Source of the DNA: Phycicoccus sp. M110.8
GTDB lineage: Bacteria > Actinomycetota > Actinomycetes > Actinomycetales > Dermatophilaceae
DNA length: 64,000 bases
Direction of reading: 5' to 3'
NCBI RefSeq assembly: GCF_032464895.1
Contig: NZ_JAWDIC010000001.1
Span: 1,550,001-1,614,000, forward strand
Shown here one piece after another: positions 11,414 through 20,798 of this stretch. Position 1 is the first letter of the stretch; every line of letters starts with the position of its first letter. Both the position numbers and the translations under genes were made by a program. Under the pieces are notes generated by a model. It was not told where the DNA came from, made no database searches, and saw nothing but the letters and a program-made list of their open reading frames with translations.

Positions 11414-11492
11414 ACCCCTGCCGGCCGCCCCACCCCTGCCGGCCGCCGCCACCCCTGCCGGCCGCCGCCACCGCTGGCCGGCCGCCGGCAGG
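11414..11492. repeat. Short direct repeats ACCCCTGCCGGCCGCC with closing inverted copy
   Basis: The 16-mer ACCCCTGCCGGCCGCC occurs at 11414, 11432 and 11451. A degenerate copy (CACCGCTGGCCGGCCGCC) follows at about 11469. The inverted sequence GGCCGCCGGCAGGG (11479-11492) can pair with any copy, so the transcript from the methyltransferase gene could form alternative GC-rich stems. A combined minisatellite and terminator is plausible. Confidence 0.6.
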
Positions 11493-11529
11493 GACCCCGC
11501 TGTCGGTGGGTGGTCCTAGCGTTCGGGTC

Positions 11530-11670
11530 ATGGCACAGCAGCGTTCCCGCCACCTGCGGGTGGTCCCGGCCCAGCAGGCATCCGACGTGCGCGAGGACCG
11601 GGACCGTAACGAGTACTGGGCCCAGGTCCAGTCCCTGCGGGAGCAGCGCCGTCGGCTCCGAGCCGGCTGA
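11530..11670 (+). CDS. Small hypothetical protein, 46 residues, highly basic
   Basis: The reading frame from ATG 11530 to TGA 11668 encodes MAQQRSRHLRVVPAQQASDV followed by a charged helix rich in Arg, Gln and Glu (REDRDRNEYWAQVQSLREQ). It has no cysteine or membrane segment. The composition suggests an amphipathic helix or a nucleic-acid-associated peptide. No family is recognised. No strong ribosome site is visible and coding potential rests mainly on third-position GC, so confidence is moderate. Confidence 0.5.
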   Translation: MAQQRSRHLRVVPAQQASDVREDRDRNEYWAQVQSLREQRRRLRAG

Positions 11671-11772
11671 GCCGCTCCGGGCCTCCTCGGCAGGGGGCCC
11701 GGCGGGTCCGAGGGTCCGGGCCACCGCCCCTCCGGCGGAAGGGGGCCGGAGGAGCGGTGGCACAGTGGGGCG

Positions 11773-12174
11773 ATGGCACTGCGAGTGGTACGCCTCGGGT
11801 CGCCGAGGCACGAGGATGAGGGTCTGCGCGTCGGGACGGTCCGCCGTCCCCCGCGCGGCGTCCCGAGGGCGGAGTTCGCCAGCAGGGACTGGTACGACGT
11901 GTGGCTGCCCGAGCTCGCCCCGAGTGCGGCGCTCGTGACCCGGGCGCTGGCCGCCGGCACCGACCGGGAGTGGGCCGCGTTCGTCCGGGCCTACCGGCGG
12001 GAGATGGCCCAGCCCGGGGCGCGGCACCTGCTCGACCTGCTGGCCGCGACGTCCCACCGCACCGACGTGTCCGTCGGCTGCTACTGCGAGGACGAGTCCC
12101 GCTGCCACCGCTCCGTGCTGCGCGAGCTGCTCGTGGCGGCAGGGGCCAAGCTCGCACCGGACGACAGGCACTGA
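11773..12174 (+). CDS. DUF488 family protein
   Basis: A 133-residue protein matching the DUF488 (YeaO-like) family. It has an N-terminal strand and RVGTVRRPPRGVPR loop, the conserved DWYDVWLPELAPS motif in the centre, and VGCYCEDESRCHRSVLRELL near the C-terminus. The CxC...C pattern hints at metal or redox chemistry. The biochemical role is unknown. It stands alone; the next gene on this strand follows after 136 bp. Start ATG 11773. Confidence 0.85.
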   Translation: MALRVVRLGSPRHEDEGLRVGTVRRPPRGVPRAEFASRDWYDVWLPELAPSAALVTRALAAGTDREWAAFVRAYRREMAQPGARHLLDLLAATSHRTDVSVGCYCEDESRCHRSVLRELLVAAGAKLAPDDRH

Positions 12175-12310
12175 CAGGGCCCCAACGCGGCACCAGGGCT
12201 GAGCGAGCCCGCGACATCCGCCCCCTGCCGGGCCACCTCCCGCACCACCGGAGGCGAGGGAGCCCGTCGCGGCACCAGCGCCGCAGGAGCCGCTCGGGTA
12301 CCGTCGCCCG

Positions 12311-12952
12311 GTGGACGACACCCTCTTCCGGCGGACCGTCGAGGAGCTCACCGCCTCGGACGAGCACCTCGCCGCGCTGGTCGAGGCACACGGCACACCG
12401 TCGCTCTGGCTGCGCCCCGCCGGGTTCCCCAGCCTCGTCCTGTTCATCCTCGAGCAGCAGGTCTCCCTCGCCAGCGCCGCAGCGGCCTACACGAAGGTCC
12501 TGGACCGGATCGGGGTCATGACTCCCGCGGCGGTCCTGGCGGCGACGCCGGAGGAGCTGCGGGCCGACGGGGTCTCACGGCAGAAGGACCGCTACCTACG
12601 GGCGCTCGCGACGGCGGTGCTCACCCAGCGCCTGGACCTGGACGGCTTGGCCGAGCTCGACGACGACGGCGTGCGCCGGGAGCTCACGACCCTGCCGGGC
12701 ATCGGGCGGTGGACCGCCGACGTCTACCTCCTGGCCTGCCTCGGGCGCCCCGACCTGTGGCCGGTGGGCGACCGGGCGCTGCAGGTGGCGACCGCCGAGG
12801 CCCTCGGCCTCGCCGTGGTGCCGACCCAGGGGGAGCTCGAGGACCTCGGCGAGCGGTGGCGGCCGCACCGCTCCACGGCGGCACGGCTGCTGTGGCACGG
12901 CTACCTCGACCGCCGGGGCCGGGTCGAGACCCCGGTGACCGTCCTCGGCTGA
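12311..12952 (+). CDS. DNA-3-methyladenine glycosylase II family (HhH-GPD)
   Basis: Base-excision repair glycosylase of 213 residues. The helix-hairpin-helix reads LTTLPGIGRWTADVYLLACLG, followed by the catalytic aspartate in LWPVGDRALQ. The N-terminal SLVLFILEQQVSLASAAAAY helix is typical of AlkA-type enzymes without the Ada domain. It probably removes alkylated purines. It lacks an iron-sulphur cluster motif, as expected for AlkA rather than Nth/MutY. The start is GTG 12311; an alternative start further in is not favoured by homology. Confidence 0.88.
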   Translation: MDDTLFRRTVEELTASDEHLAALVEAHGTPSLWLRPAGFPSLVLFILEQQVSLASAAAAYTKVLDRIGVMTPAAVLAATPEELRADGVSRQKDRYLRALATAVLTQRLDLDGLAELDDDGVRRELTTLPGIGRWTADVYLLACLGRPDLWPVGDRALQVATAEALGLAVVPTQGELEDLGERWRPHRSTAARLLWHGYLDRRGRVETPVTVLG

Positions 12953-13054
12953 GGCCGGGTTCCCCCCTCGGGCGGGCTGCGCAAGGGGAGGACGGACGGC
13001 ACGTCGGCAGGGCACGGTACGGGTGGCAGCGAGCGGTCTCATTCCCCTCGAACG

Positions 13055-13098
13055 CGTTGCGCTGCAACGGATTCGACCCCGGACCACTGTCAGTGGTC
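13055..13098. promoter_or_regulatory. Two palindromes upstream of the DUF222-HNH gene
   Basis: CGTTGC-GCT-GCAACG (13055-13069) and GACCACTG-T-CAGTGGTC (13082-13098) lie 18-61 bp ahead of the ATG at 13116. A TAGGTT (13103-13108) could be a -10 just after the second. They look like regulator sites or a short hairpin pair; no regulator is known. Confidence 0.45.
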
Positions 13099-13115
13099 GC
13101 CGCTAGGTTGGGTGC

Positions 13116-14522
13116 ATGTCAGGGGGCATGGCACTCGAGCAGCGTCGCGAGGCGCTCGAGCTGGCCTGTGCCGCCCTCGACGGTCTCGGCGACGAGCTCT
13201 GGTCGGCGCAGGGCACGGACCTGGGGCCCCTGCTGACGCTGGTCGACGAGGTCGGCTCGAGGGTCGGCGCGGGTCGGGTCGCCGTGCTCGCCGAAGCCGT
13301 CGAGCGTGGCGAGGCCTCGGGTGGCACGACCGGTGCGCAACGCTGGCTGCGCGACCACGCTCCCTCGCTGCGGGCGGGCGGTTCGGCGCCGGTCGTGGCG
13401 GTGGTCGAGCACACGCGGCTGCCCCGCTACGCGCTGCTCAGGGCGGCGGTGCTCGAGGCTCGCGTCCCGGTCGTCCACGCCGCCTGCGTGGTCGACGAGT
13501 ACGAGCGGATCGGGCACCGGCTCCACCCGGCGGCCCAGGGGCCGGTCATGGAGACGCTCGTCGGCATCGCCGCTGAGAGCACCCGGCGGGACATCCGCGC
13601 CGTGCGCCGGCGGCTGGTGGCGCGCTACGGCCACGACGGTGAGTTCCAGGGCGAGCAGGACCGGCTGCACGAGCGCACGTCCATGTCGCAGCCGATGGAC
13701 GACGGCTCCGGCCTGTACGAGTACCGCCTGGTGGCGGATGCCGAGGGCCGGGCGGTGCTCGAGGCCGCCGTGCAGGCGCTGTCGGCACCACGCCCGGCCG
13801 ACGGCCAGCCCGACCGGCGACCCTCCGGCCAGCGCCGGTTCGACGCCCTCGTCGAGGTCGTGCGTCGCGGGGTCGCGTCCGCCGACCACGTGCCGACCAC
13901 CGCCAAGGCGGAGCTCTTCGTGACGATGGACCTCGACGAGCTCAGCGCGAGGGTCGGGGCGGGCACGGTCTTCGGCTCCGGCGACGTGGGTGGGTTGCTC
14001 GGTCCCGAGACGGTGCGCCGGATCGCGTGCGACGCCGGGGTCGTCCCGGTGGTGCTCGGCTCGTCGGGCGAAGTCGTCGACCTCGGGCGGCGGCACCGGT
14101 TCTTCAGCAGCGCGCAGGTCCGCGCGCTCTGGCTGCGCGACGGACACTGCTCGTTCCCCGGCTGCTCGGTGCCGGCGTCCTGGTTCGACGCCCACCACCT
14201 TTGGCACTGGGCCGATGGGGGCCCCACCGACCTCGAGCACGCGGCGTTGCTCTGCGGCCGGCACCACACGGTCGTGCACGCCAGGGGTTTCCACGGCACC
14301 GTCCGCGAGGGCCGGGTCGACTGGGACCTCACACCCGGCGCGTACGACTCCTGGCTGGCGCAGCGGCGCGCCCGCTGCGCCGACATGCTCGCCGCGCCCC
14401 CGGCGTCCGCGGCGGGGTCGCCTTCCGGGCAGGTGGCCTGTGCGAGCGCCCGGGTCTTCGATGAATGGGGACAGGTGGCGACCACAGCAGGCGCGCGACC
14501 AGCTCCGCCGTGGCGACCGTGA
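13116..14522 (+). CDS. DUF222 / 13E12-repeat protein with C-terminal HNH endonuclease domain
   Basis: A 468-residue member of the actinobacterial 13E12 (REP13E12/DUF222) family. A helical DUF222 region (residues ~30-300) is followed by an HNH core, WLRDGHCSFPGCSVPASWFDAHHLWHW..GGPTDLEHAALLCGRHHTVVH, with the zinc CxxC...C/H residues and the His-Asn/His active-site arrangement. These proteins are multi-copy in actinobacterial genomes and are often linked to mobile DNA, but no inverted repeats or transposase are seen here. Start ATG 13116 or 13128 (MALEQRREAL); both are in frame. Confidence 0.88.
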   Translation: MSGGMALEQRREALELACAALDGLGDELWSAQGTDLGPLLTLVDEVGSRVGAGRVAVLAEAVERGEASGGTTGAQRWLRDHAPSLRAGGSAPVVAVVEHTRLPRYALLRAAVLEARVPVVHAACVVDEYERIGHRLHPAAQGPVMETLVGIAAESTRRDIRAVRRRLVARYGHDGEFQGEQDRLHERTSMSQPMDDGSGLYEYRLVADAEGRAVLEAAVQALSAPRPADGQPDRRPSGQRRFDALVEVVRRGVASADHVPTTAKAELFVTMDLDELSARVGAGTVFGSGDVGGLLGPETVRRIACDAGVVPVVLGSSGEVVDLGRRHRFFSSAQVRALWLRDGHCSFPGCSVPASWFDAHHLWHWADGGPTDLEHAALLCGRHHTVVHARGFHGTVREGRVDWDLTPGAYDSWLAQRRARCADMLAAPPASAAGSPSGQVACASARVFDEWGQVATTAGARPAPPWRP

Positions 14523-14696
14523 CCCCGCTCCGCACCCCGCTGGCGCCCGCGGGGTCGCTCGTATGCCGTGGGGCAGCGAGCGAACGCACACTCCCGTGTG
14601 ACTTGTGGTGAGCCACCGGGCCCGGGTCTTCCGGTGGGGGCCAACGGGCGGCAGGATCGCGGTGTCGGGGCGGGCACGGACGGAGGGGAAAGTGCG

Positions 14697-15281
14697 ATGG
14701 GTGGCAAGGTCGTCGTCAACAGGTGCATGTCGCTGGACGGGTTCATCGCGGGTCCGGGCGACTCGATGGACTGGGGTCGCGGGCGGCAGCTCGCGGACTT
14801 CGTCGACCCGGACGACATGGCCCGGATCGCCGGCGCCACCGGGGCGATGCTCGTCGGCCGGCGGACCTGGGACGTCGGTGAGCGGATGCGCGCCGAGTCG
14901 CCGGACCTCGTGGACTACCCGTTCAGCGGTTCCATGTTCGTCCTCACCCACCGCGCGCTGGACCCTGCTCCGCCCGGGGTGACCCCCGTCTCGGGGGACA
15001 TCCGCGCTGCCGTGGCGACAGCCCGCGAGGCTGCGGGCGACAAGGACGTCGAGGTCCTCGGCGCCGACGCCGCGGGCCAGTGCCTGGAGGCGGGTCTCGT
15101 GGACGAGGTCCTCGTCTACGTCCTGCCGGTGCTGCTCGTCGACGGCACGAGGTTCTCCTCGCCGACGACCCCGCGGACGGACCTCGAGCCGATCGACAGC
15201 ACGCGCTCGGGGGACGCCACGATCCTGCGGTTCCGAGTCCTCGGCGGTCCCGGCATGGTCGGCCACGCGTCCCGCACGTAG
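14697..15281 (+). CDS. Dihydrofolate reductase family protein (RibD C-terminal-like)
   Basis: A 194-residue oxidoreductase of the DHFR/RibD-C superfamily. The N-terminus KVVVNRCMSLDGFIAGPGDSMDW carries the family SLDGF(I/V)AGPxD motif. MLVGRRTWDVG binds the nicotinamide cofactor, and the C-terminal LVDEVLVYVLPVLLVDGTRFF-like block (VLVYVLPVLLVDGTRFSS) is diagnostic. It probably is not the housekeeping FolA; the substrate is unknown. Start ATG 14697 has GGAGGGG 8 nt upstream. Confidence 0.87.
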   Translation: MGGKVVVNRCMSLDGFIAGPGDSMDWGRGRQLADFVDPDDMARIAGATGAMLVGRRTWDVGERMRAESPDLVDYPFSGSMFVLTHRALDPAPPGVTPVSGDIRAAVATAREAAGDKDVEVLGADAAGQCLEAGLVDEVLVYVLPVLLVDGTRFSSPTTPRTDLEPIDSTRSGDATILRFRVLGGPGMVGHASRT

Positions 15282-15380
15282 CGCCGCCACGGCCGGAACC
15301 ACCCCCGGCACGTGGTGCTGCCGGACGACGCGCGGTTCTGCCACTCCGGAGGGACGCGGCGCGCCCTGGAGGGTACGGCG

Positions 15381-16436
15381 CTAGCGGGTCAGCGGGGCGA
15401 GGAAGGTGCGCAGCGAGCGCGCCCACGCGGCCTGGCCGAGGGCGTTGGGGTGGTAGACGTCCGCCGCGTCCGCACGCGGTGTCTGGAACCCGTCGAACCA
15501 CGGCACCGAGGCCGTCACACCGGCCGTGCCTGTCGTGCCCGTCGCCGACCCACCCGCGGCGCCCAGCTCGTGGCCGGCGAACAGCCGCACCGCGGAGGTG
15601 TCGAGGTACGTGCGCACCCCACCGCCGCCCGGCACGCGCGCCCGCACGGCCCTGACGACCCGGTCCTGCATGGCGACGCCGTCGGTGCCGAGGGCACGGA
15701 CGCCGGCGTTCGCGTCGTAGCCGCCCTGCTGGACGAACGGCCGGTCCGGGGCGAGCAGCGGGTAGGCCCGGACGACGAGCACGGCATCGGGGCGCATGCG
15801 GGAGCGCACCCGCACCAGCGCGTCGGTGAGCGCCGTCTGCACCTGCGGCAGCAGGCTCCGGGCCCGGGAGACCTCGTCGGCGCAGCCGCCGGGCCGGGAC
15901 CCGGAGGCGAGCAGGAAGCACTGGGTGACGAAGTCGCCGAACCCGACGTCGTTGCCGCCCATCGTGAGCACGACGACGTCGGCGCGCTGGTCGACGACCG
16001 AGTCCTGCGCCGGGTTCCCCGACCTGTCGGGTGAGACGAGGTCGGACACCACGGCGCCGCTGCACGAGGCGTCGAGGACACGGGCGCCCACGGCCGCGGC
16101 ATACAGGCGCACTGCGCTGCGCGGGCTGCGGTAGCAGGCGCCGGTGGAGCCGCCCGCGCCGTTGCCGGCCGAGTAGGAGTCGCCGAGCACGACGACCGTG
16201 CGCACGCCGGAGCGGCCGCCGGGGGCTGAGGAGGCTCCCGAGGTCGTGCCCGGCCCCGGGGTGACGGCCGCAGCCGTGGGCGGTGCCGTGGTCCGGCTGG
16301 TGGCGGTGGGCCCCGGCCTCGCCGGCGACGCACCGGCCCGGTCGCCGTCGTGCTGCGCGACCGCGAGGGCCGCCCCACCGCCGAGGACGACCGCGACGAG
16401 CAGGGCGGCCAGCGCTCCCGCACGGCTGCGTCGCAC
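15381..16436 (-). CDS. Exported/membrane-anchored SGNH-GDSL hydrolase
   Basis: A 351-residue esterase-like protein. An N-terminal signal-anchor (RRSRAGALAALLVAVVLGGGAALAVA) is followed by a Pro/Thr/Ala-rich linker to about residue 90. The SGNH fold then shows block I VVLGDSYSAGNGAG with the nucleophile Ser, block III MGGNDVGFGDF, and block V DVYHPNALG with the catalytic Asp-His. The family includes lipases and sugar-ester hydrolases acting outside the cell. An upstream GTG is in frame, but I chose GTG 16434-16436 because AGGGAGG lies 4-5 nt before it and the signal peptide begins there. Confidence 0.87.
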   Translation of the reverse strand: MRRSRAGALAALLVAVVLGGGAALAVAQHDGDRAGASPARPGPTATSRTTAPPTAAAVTPGPGTTSGASSAPGGRSGVRTVVVLGDSYSAGNGAGGSTGACYRSPRSAVRLYAAAVGARVLDASCSGAVVSDLVSPDRSGNPAQDSVVDQRADVVVLTMGGNDVGFGDFVTQCFLLASGSRPGGCADEVSRARSLLPQVQTALTDALVRVRSRMRPDAVLVVRAYPLLAPDRPFVQQGGYDANAGVRALGTDGVAMQDRVVRAVRARVPGGGGVRTYLDTSAVRLFAGHELGAAGGSATGTTGTAGVTASVPWFDGFQTPRADAADVYHPNALGQAAWARSLRTFLAPLTR

Positions 16437-16530
16437 GGCACCTCCCTGGGGTCGACGGGTCACGGCGTGGCACGGGGGCCACGCCTGTCGTGGCCGCCTG
16501 TCCACGACGCTACGCGACCCTGCGGACGCG

Positions 16531-16567
16531 GACGGGCCCGGCCACCGCAGGGGTGGCCGGGCCCGTC
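16531..16567. terminator. Strong hairpin terminator below the sugar ABC operon
   Basis: A perfect 16-bp stem (GACGGGCCCGGCCACC at 16531-16546 paired with 16552-16567) encloses a 5-nt loop. It lies 21 bp past the chvE stop, between two minus-strand genes. It has no T-run, as is common in GC-rich actinobacteria. Confidence 0.85.
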
Positions 16568-16587
16568 AGTGACGAGACTCCGTCAGC

Positions 16588-17694
16588 TCACTGGGTGAGC
16601 TTGGACAGGGTCGGGTCGTTGGCGTACGCCTCCTTGGCGTTGTCCTTGGTGACGATGAGCGGCGGGAGCAGCTCGGCCGGGACGACCTTGACACCGTTGT
16701 TGTACGACTTGGTGTCGTTGATCTTCGGCTGGTCACCCTTCTGGATGGCCTGGATCATCTCGATCGTGGCCTTGACCAGGTTGCGGGTGTCCTTGTTGAT
16801 CGTCGAGTACTGCTCGCCGGCCATGATCGACTTGACCGACTCGACCTCGGAGTCCTGGCCGGTGACGACCGGGACGGGCTTGCCGGCGGCCTTCACCGAG
16901 GTGATGATCGCGCGGGCCAGGGTGTCGTTCGGCGACAGGACGCCGTCGATCGCGGTCGAGGTGTAGTTCGCGGACAGCAGGGTGTCCATGCGCTTCTGCG
17001 CGTTCTCGGCCTTCCAGCCCTGGGTGACGACCTGGTTGAAGCTGGTCTGCCCGGAGACGACCTTGAGGGTGCCGTCGTCGATCTTCGGCTTGAGCACGCT
17101 CATCGCCCCGTCGAAGAAGACCTGGGCGTTGGCGTCGTCGGGGGACCCGGCGAACAGCTCGATGTTGTACGGGCCGTTGGCCTTCTTCTTCTTCATGCCG
17201 TCGAGCAGCGCGTTGCCCTGCAGGACACCGACCTTGAAGTTGTCGTAGGCGACGTAGTAGTCGACCGCGTCCGTGTTCTTGAGGAGGCGGTCGTAGGCGA
17301 TGACCGTCGCGCCGGAGTCCTTGGCAGCCTTGACCTGGGTGCCGAGCTGCGAGCCGTCGATCGCGCCGACGACGATCACCTTGGCGCCCTTGGTGACCAT
17401 CGACTGGATCTGGTTCTGCTGCTCGGTGACGCCGCCGTTGGCGAACTGCACGTCGGCCTTGAAGCCGGCCGCGGCGAGGTCGGTCTTGAACAGGTTCTCG
17501 GCGAGGACCCAGTTCTCCGACGTCTTCTGCGGGAGGGAGACGCCGATGAGGGCGTCCTTGGGGAACTTGTCGGAGCCACCACTGCCGGAGCTGCCGGAAC
17601 CCGAGCCGCTGTCGGACCGGCCGCATCCGGCCAGTGCCATCGCAGCAATGGCGGAGACCGCCATCACCTTGGTGAGAGATCGCATACGGATCAT
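16588..17694 (-). CDS. chvE: Multiple-monosaccharide ABC transporter substrate-binding lipoprotein (ChvE-like)
   Basis: A 368-residue periplasmic-binding-type protein anchored as a lipoprotein. The signal peptide MAVSAIAAMALAGC contains the lipobox LAGC, followed by a Gly/Ser linker. The mature domain (IGVSLPQKTSENWVLAENL) belongs to the ribose/xylose/ChvE cluster B family, which binds galactose, arabinose, xylose or glucose. It is the last gene of a three-gene minus-strand operon (ATPase-permease-binding protein), reading toward the terminator at 16531. A short 62-bp gap separates it from the permease. Start ATG 17692-17694 with AAAGGAAA just upstream; the exact sugar is not known. Confidence 0.92.
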   Translation of the reverse strand: MIRMRSLTKVMAVSAIAAMALAGCGRSDSGSGSGSSGSGGSDKFPKDALIGVSLPQKTSENWVLAENLFKTDLAAAGFKADVQFANGGVTEQQNQIQSMVTKGAKVIVVGAIDGSQLGTQVKAAKDSGATVIAYDRLLKNTDAVDYYVAYDNFKVGVLQGNALLDGMKKKKANGPYNIELFAGSPDDANAQVFFDGAMSVLKPKIDDGTLKVVSGQTSFNQVVTQGWKAENAQKRMDTLLSANYTSTAIDGVLSPNDTLARAIITSVKAAGKPVPVVTGQDSEVESVKSIMAGEQYSTINKDTRNLVKATIEMIQAIQKGDQPKINDTKSYNNGVKVVPAELLPPLIVTKDNAKEAYANDPTLSKLTQ

Positions 17695-17756
17695 GTTTCC
17701 TTTTCTGTGAGTTGCATGGGAGAGCAAGGACGGAGGTCCACCCGCGACGACTGGCG

Positions 17757-19007
17757 TCACGCCTCCTGCCCGGCCTTCTCCCCTGTGCCCTCGGTGGCTC
17801 GGCCCCCGAAGTTCTTCATGAGCATGCCGGTGATGGACCGGCGCCCCTGGCTCTTGTTGTAGACGTCGAACGCCACGGCGGCGAGCAGCACCAGGCCCTT
17901 GTAGATCTGGGTCTGGTCGGCGCCGACCCCGAGCAGCTGCAGGCCGTTGTTGAGGACGGCCATGACGAGGCCACCGATGACGGACCCGACGACCGTGCCG
18001 ACACCGCCGCTGACGGCCGCGCCACCGATGAAGACGGCCGCGATCACGTCGAGCTCCCAGCCGACACCGTCGAACGGGCCGGAGGCGTTGGACCGGGCGA
18101 CGAACATCATGCCGCCGAGGGCGGCGAGGATCGACATGTTCATCATGACGAGGAAGTTGATGCGCCGGCTGCGCACGCCCGACAGCTCGGCCGCGTGGCG
18201 GTTGCCGCCCACGGCATACACGTGGCGGCCGACGATGGTGCGCGTGGAGATGAAGCCGTAGAGCAGCACCAGCACACCGAGGATGAGGGCGGACACCGGC
18301 AGCGAGGTGCCCTTGCGGCCCGAGGCCATCAGCATGGACGCGGCGAGGATCGCGACGCAGATGAGGGCGGGACGCACCCACACGAACCAGCCGGTCTGGA
18401 CTTCGATGCCGATCTTCCGCTGGTTCCTGCGGTTGCGGACCATCCCGACAATGATCGCGGCGCACAGCAGGATGCCGAGCAGGAGCGTGAGGTTGTTGTA
18501 CCCCGTGTCGGGCCCGACCTCGGGCAGGTACCCGGCACCGATGACCTGGAAGTCGTTGGGCACGGGGACGGTGTTGGAGTGACCGACGGCCTGGTTGGCA
18601 CCGCGGAAGATGAGCATGCCGGCGAGGGTGACGATGAAGGCGGGGATGCCCACGACCGAGACCCAGAAGCCCTGCCAGGCACCGACGATGGCGCCGATGA
18701 CGAGGCCCAGCACGATGCCCAGCCACCACGGGATGCCCCAGTCGCGCATCGCGATCGCGACGACGATGCCGGCGAACGCCGCGACCGAGCCGACCGACAG
18801 GTCGATGTGCCCGGCGATGATGACCAGGACCATGCCGATCGCCATCACCAGGATGTAGCTGTTGCCCTGGAAGATGTTGATGACGTTCTCGGGCTTGAGC
18901 GTCAGCCCGTCCGTGAGGATCTGGAACAGGACGATGAGCGCCACGAGGGCGAAGATCATGCCGAACTGGCGGGTGTCACCGCCGAAGATCTGCTTCAGCT
19001 TTTCCAT
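17757..19007 (-). CDS. mmsB: Multiple-monosaccharide ABC transporter permease (MmsB/XylH-like)
   Basis: A 416-residue inner-membrane permease with about ten hydrophobic segments. It begins MEKLKQIFGGDTRQFGMIFAL and contains the conserved GHIDLSVGSVAAFAG loop and FIGGAAVSGGVGTVVGSVIGGL, typical of BPD_transp_2 sugar permeases. The C-terminus is cytosolic and basic/acidic mixed. The frame extends 46 codons further upstream, but those codons are Pro/Arg-rich and sit in the intergenic gap; ATG 19005-19007 fits the family length. It works with the ATPase upstream (19111-20745) and the binding protein downstream. Confidence 0.93.
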   Translation of the reverse strand: MEKLKQIFGGDTRQFGMIFALVALIVLFQILTDGLTLKPENVINIFQGNSYILVMAIGMVLVIIAGHIDLSVGSVAAFAGIVVAIAMRDWGIPWWLGIVLGLVIGAIVGAWQGFWVSVVGIPAFIVTLAGMLIFRGANQAVGHSNTVPVPNDFQVIGAGYLPEVGPDTGYNNLTLLLGILLCAAIIVGMVRNRRNQRKIGIEVQTGWFVWVRPALICVAILAASMLMASGRKGTSLPVSALILGVLVLLYGFISTRTIVGRHVYAVGGNRHAAELSGVRSRRINFLVMMNMSILAALGGMMFVARSNASGPFDGVGWELDVIAAVFIGGAAVSGGVGTVVGSVIGGLVMAVLNNGLQLLGVGADQTQIYKGLVLLAAVAFDVYNKSQGRRSITGMLMKNFGGRATEGTGEKAGQEA

Positions 19008-19110
19008 GGGCGTCTCGCGGTCCTCGCTGGGTCGGGGGTGGATCGGGCAGGTGTGATGAGGCGGGCAGGGTGGTGCCGGCGGGTCGAGGTCGGGGGAACG
19101 GTGCGGAAGC

Positions 19111-20745
19111 TCAGCCCGTGGGGGCCTTGGTGCCCGACTCGGCACCGGTGGGCTCGGCCTGCGCCTCGCCGTCGACGACGTCCGGGGCGCGCTCGCCCTC
19201 GGGCGTGTGCACGGAGCTGGTGACCGTCATGAGCCGCATCAGCGACTCCTGGTCGGCCTGGCCCCGCTCGAGGACGCCGGTGATCCGGCCCTCGCAGATC
19301 GTGTAGATGCGGTCCGACAGCCCCAGGAGCTCGGGGAGCTCGGAGGAGACGACGATGACGCCCTTCCCCTCGTCGGCGAGCCGCTGGATGATGCCGTAGA
19401 TCTCGAACTTGGCACCGACGTCGATGCCGCGGGTGGGCTCGTCGAGGATCAGCAGGTCGGGGTCGGTGAACAGCCACTTGGCCAGGACGACCTTCTGCTG
19501 GTTGCCGCCCGACAGCTTGGCGACGCCGTAGTCGACCGAGGGGGTCTTGGTCCGCAGCGCCTGCCGGTACTCCTCGGCCGCCTTGTGCTCGGCCCGGCGG
19601 TCGACGACGAAGTTGCTCGCGATCTTCTTGAGCTTGGCCGACACGGTGGTCGTCTTGATGTCGTCGAGCAGGTTGAGCCCGAGCACCTTGCGGTCCTCGG
19701 TGACGTAGGCGATGCCCGCGTCGATCGCGGCGGGGACGCTGCGCAGCCGGACCTCCTTGCCGTTGAGCACCATGGTGCCCTTCACGAAGGTGCCGTAGCT
19801 GTGCCCGAAGATCGAGCGCATCAGCTCGGTGCGGCCCGAGCCCATGAGGCCCGCGAAGCCCACGATCTCGCCGCGGCGCACGAAGAAGTCGGAGCCCTTG
19901 GCCACGAGCCGGTCCGGGATGTTCGGGTGGGCGACGGTCCAGTCGCGTACCTCGAAGAAGGTCTCGCCGATGTGCGGGGTGTGGTCGGGGAACCGCGACT
20001 CCAGCGACCGGCCGACCATGCCGCGGATGATGCGGTCCTCGTCGACGGCGCCCTCGCGCACGTCGATCGTCTCGACCGTCTGTCCGTCGCGGATGATCGT
20101 GATCGCGTCGGCGATGGCCTCGATCTCGTTGAGCTTGTGGCTGATCATGATGCAGGTGATGCCGCGCTGCTGCAGGCCGCGGATGAGGTCGAGCAGGTGG
20201 CGCGAGTCGTCCTCGTTGAGGGCCGCGGTCGGCTCGTCGAGGATGAGCAGCTTGACCTGCTTGCTCAGCGCCTTGGCGATCTCGACGAGCTGCTGCTTGC
20301 CGACGCCGAGGTTCTTGATCGGGGTCTCGGGGTCCTCCTGCAGGCCGACGCGGGCGAGCAGGTCGCGGGCACGGTTGTTCGTGGCGACCCAGTCGATGAC
20401 GCCGTTGGTCGTCGTCTCGTTGCCGAGGAAGATGTTCTCGGCGATCGACAGCTCGGGGATGAGCGCGAGCTCCTGGTGGATGATGACGATGCCCGCGTGC
20501 TCGGAGTCGCGGATGCTGGAGAACTCGACCGGCTTGCCGTCGAAGACGATCTGCCCCTCGTAGCTGCCGTGGGGGTGCACGCCCGACAGGACCTTCATCA
20601 GGGTCGACTTCCCGGCGCCGTTCTCGCCGCAGATCGCGTGGACATCGCCACGACGCACGGTGATGGTGACGTCGGAGAGGGCCTTCACGCCGGGAAATGT
20701 CTTCGTGATCCCGGTCATCTCCAGGATGGTCCCACCGTCGCTCAC
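19111..20745 (-). CDS. mmsA: Multiple-monosaccharide ABC transporter ATP-binding protein, two NBDs (MmsA/XylG-like)
   Basis: A 544-residue duplicated ATPase. NBD1 has a canonical Walker [10 protein letters not shown], and Walker [15 protein letters not shown]2 has the degenerate P-loop [10 protein letters not shown], an intact signature LSGGNQQK and Walker [13 protein letters not shown], the usual asymmetry of MglA/XylG/RbsA proteins. A charged 40-residue tail follows NBD2. It is the first gene of the sugar operon. Start GTG 20743-20745 is supported by GAGGAGG 4 nt ahead. Expression is probably controlled by the divergent LacI protein through the operator at 20800-20813. Confidence 0.94.
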   Translation of the reverse strand: MSDGGTILEMTGITKTFPGVKALSDVTITVRRGDVHAICGENGAGKSTLMKVLSGVHPHGSYEGQIVFDGKPVEFSSIRDSEHAGIVIIHQELALIPELSIAENIFLGNETTTNGVIDWVATNNRARDLLARVGLQEDPETPIKNLGVGKQQLVEIAKALSKQVKLLILDEPTAALNEDDSRHLLDLIRGLQQRGITCIMISHKLNEIEAIADAITIIRDGQTVETIDVREGAVDEDRIIRGMVGRSLESRFPDHTPHIGETFFEVRDWTVAHPNIPDRLVAKGSDFFVRRGEIVGFAGLMGSGRTELMRSIFGHSYGTFVKGTMVLNGKEVRLRSVPAAIDAGIAYVTEDRKVLGLNLLDDIKTTTVSAKLKKIASNFVVDRRAEHKAAEEYRQALRTKTPSVDYGVAKLSGGNQQKVVLAKWLFTDPDLLILDEPTRGIDVGAKFEIYGIIQRLADEGKGVIVVSSELPELLGLSDRIYTICEGRITGVLERGQADQESLMRLMTVTSSVHTPEGERAPDVVDGEAQAEPTGAESGTKAPTG

Positions 20746-20798
20746 GCCGCCTCCTCGTCGAGGTTGTGGCGCTCCTCTTCCGGCCGCGCCGCCGTCAC

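Noticed and set aside
11414-11492. Regularly spaced 16-bp repeats as a CRISPR-like array
   Set aside because: Units are 18-19 bp apart with almost no spacer and no cas genes are present; it is a short tandem repeat.
13116-14522. The DUF222-HNH gene as evidence of an intein, group II intron or prophage
   Set aside because: No transposase, integrase, splice motifs or flanking direct repeats were found, and base composition matches the neighbours.
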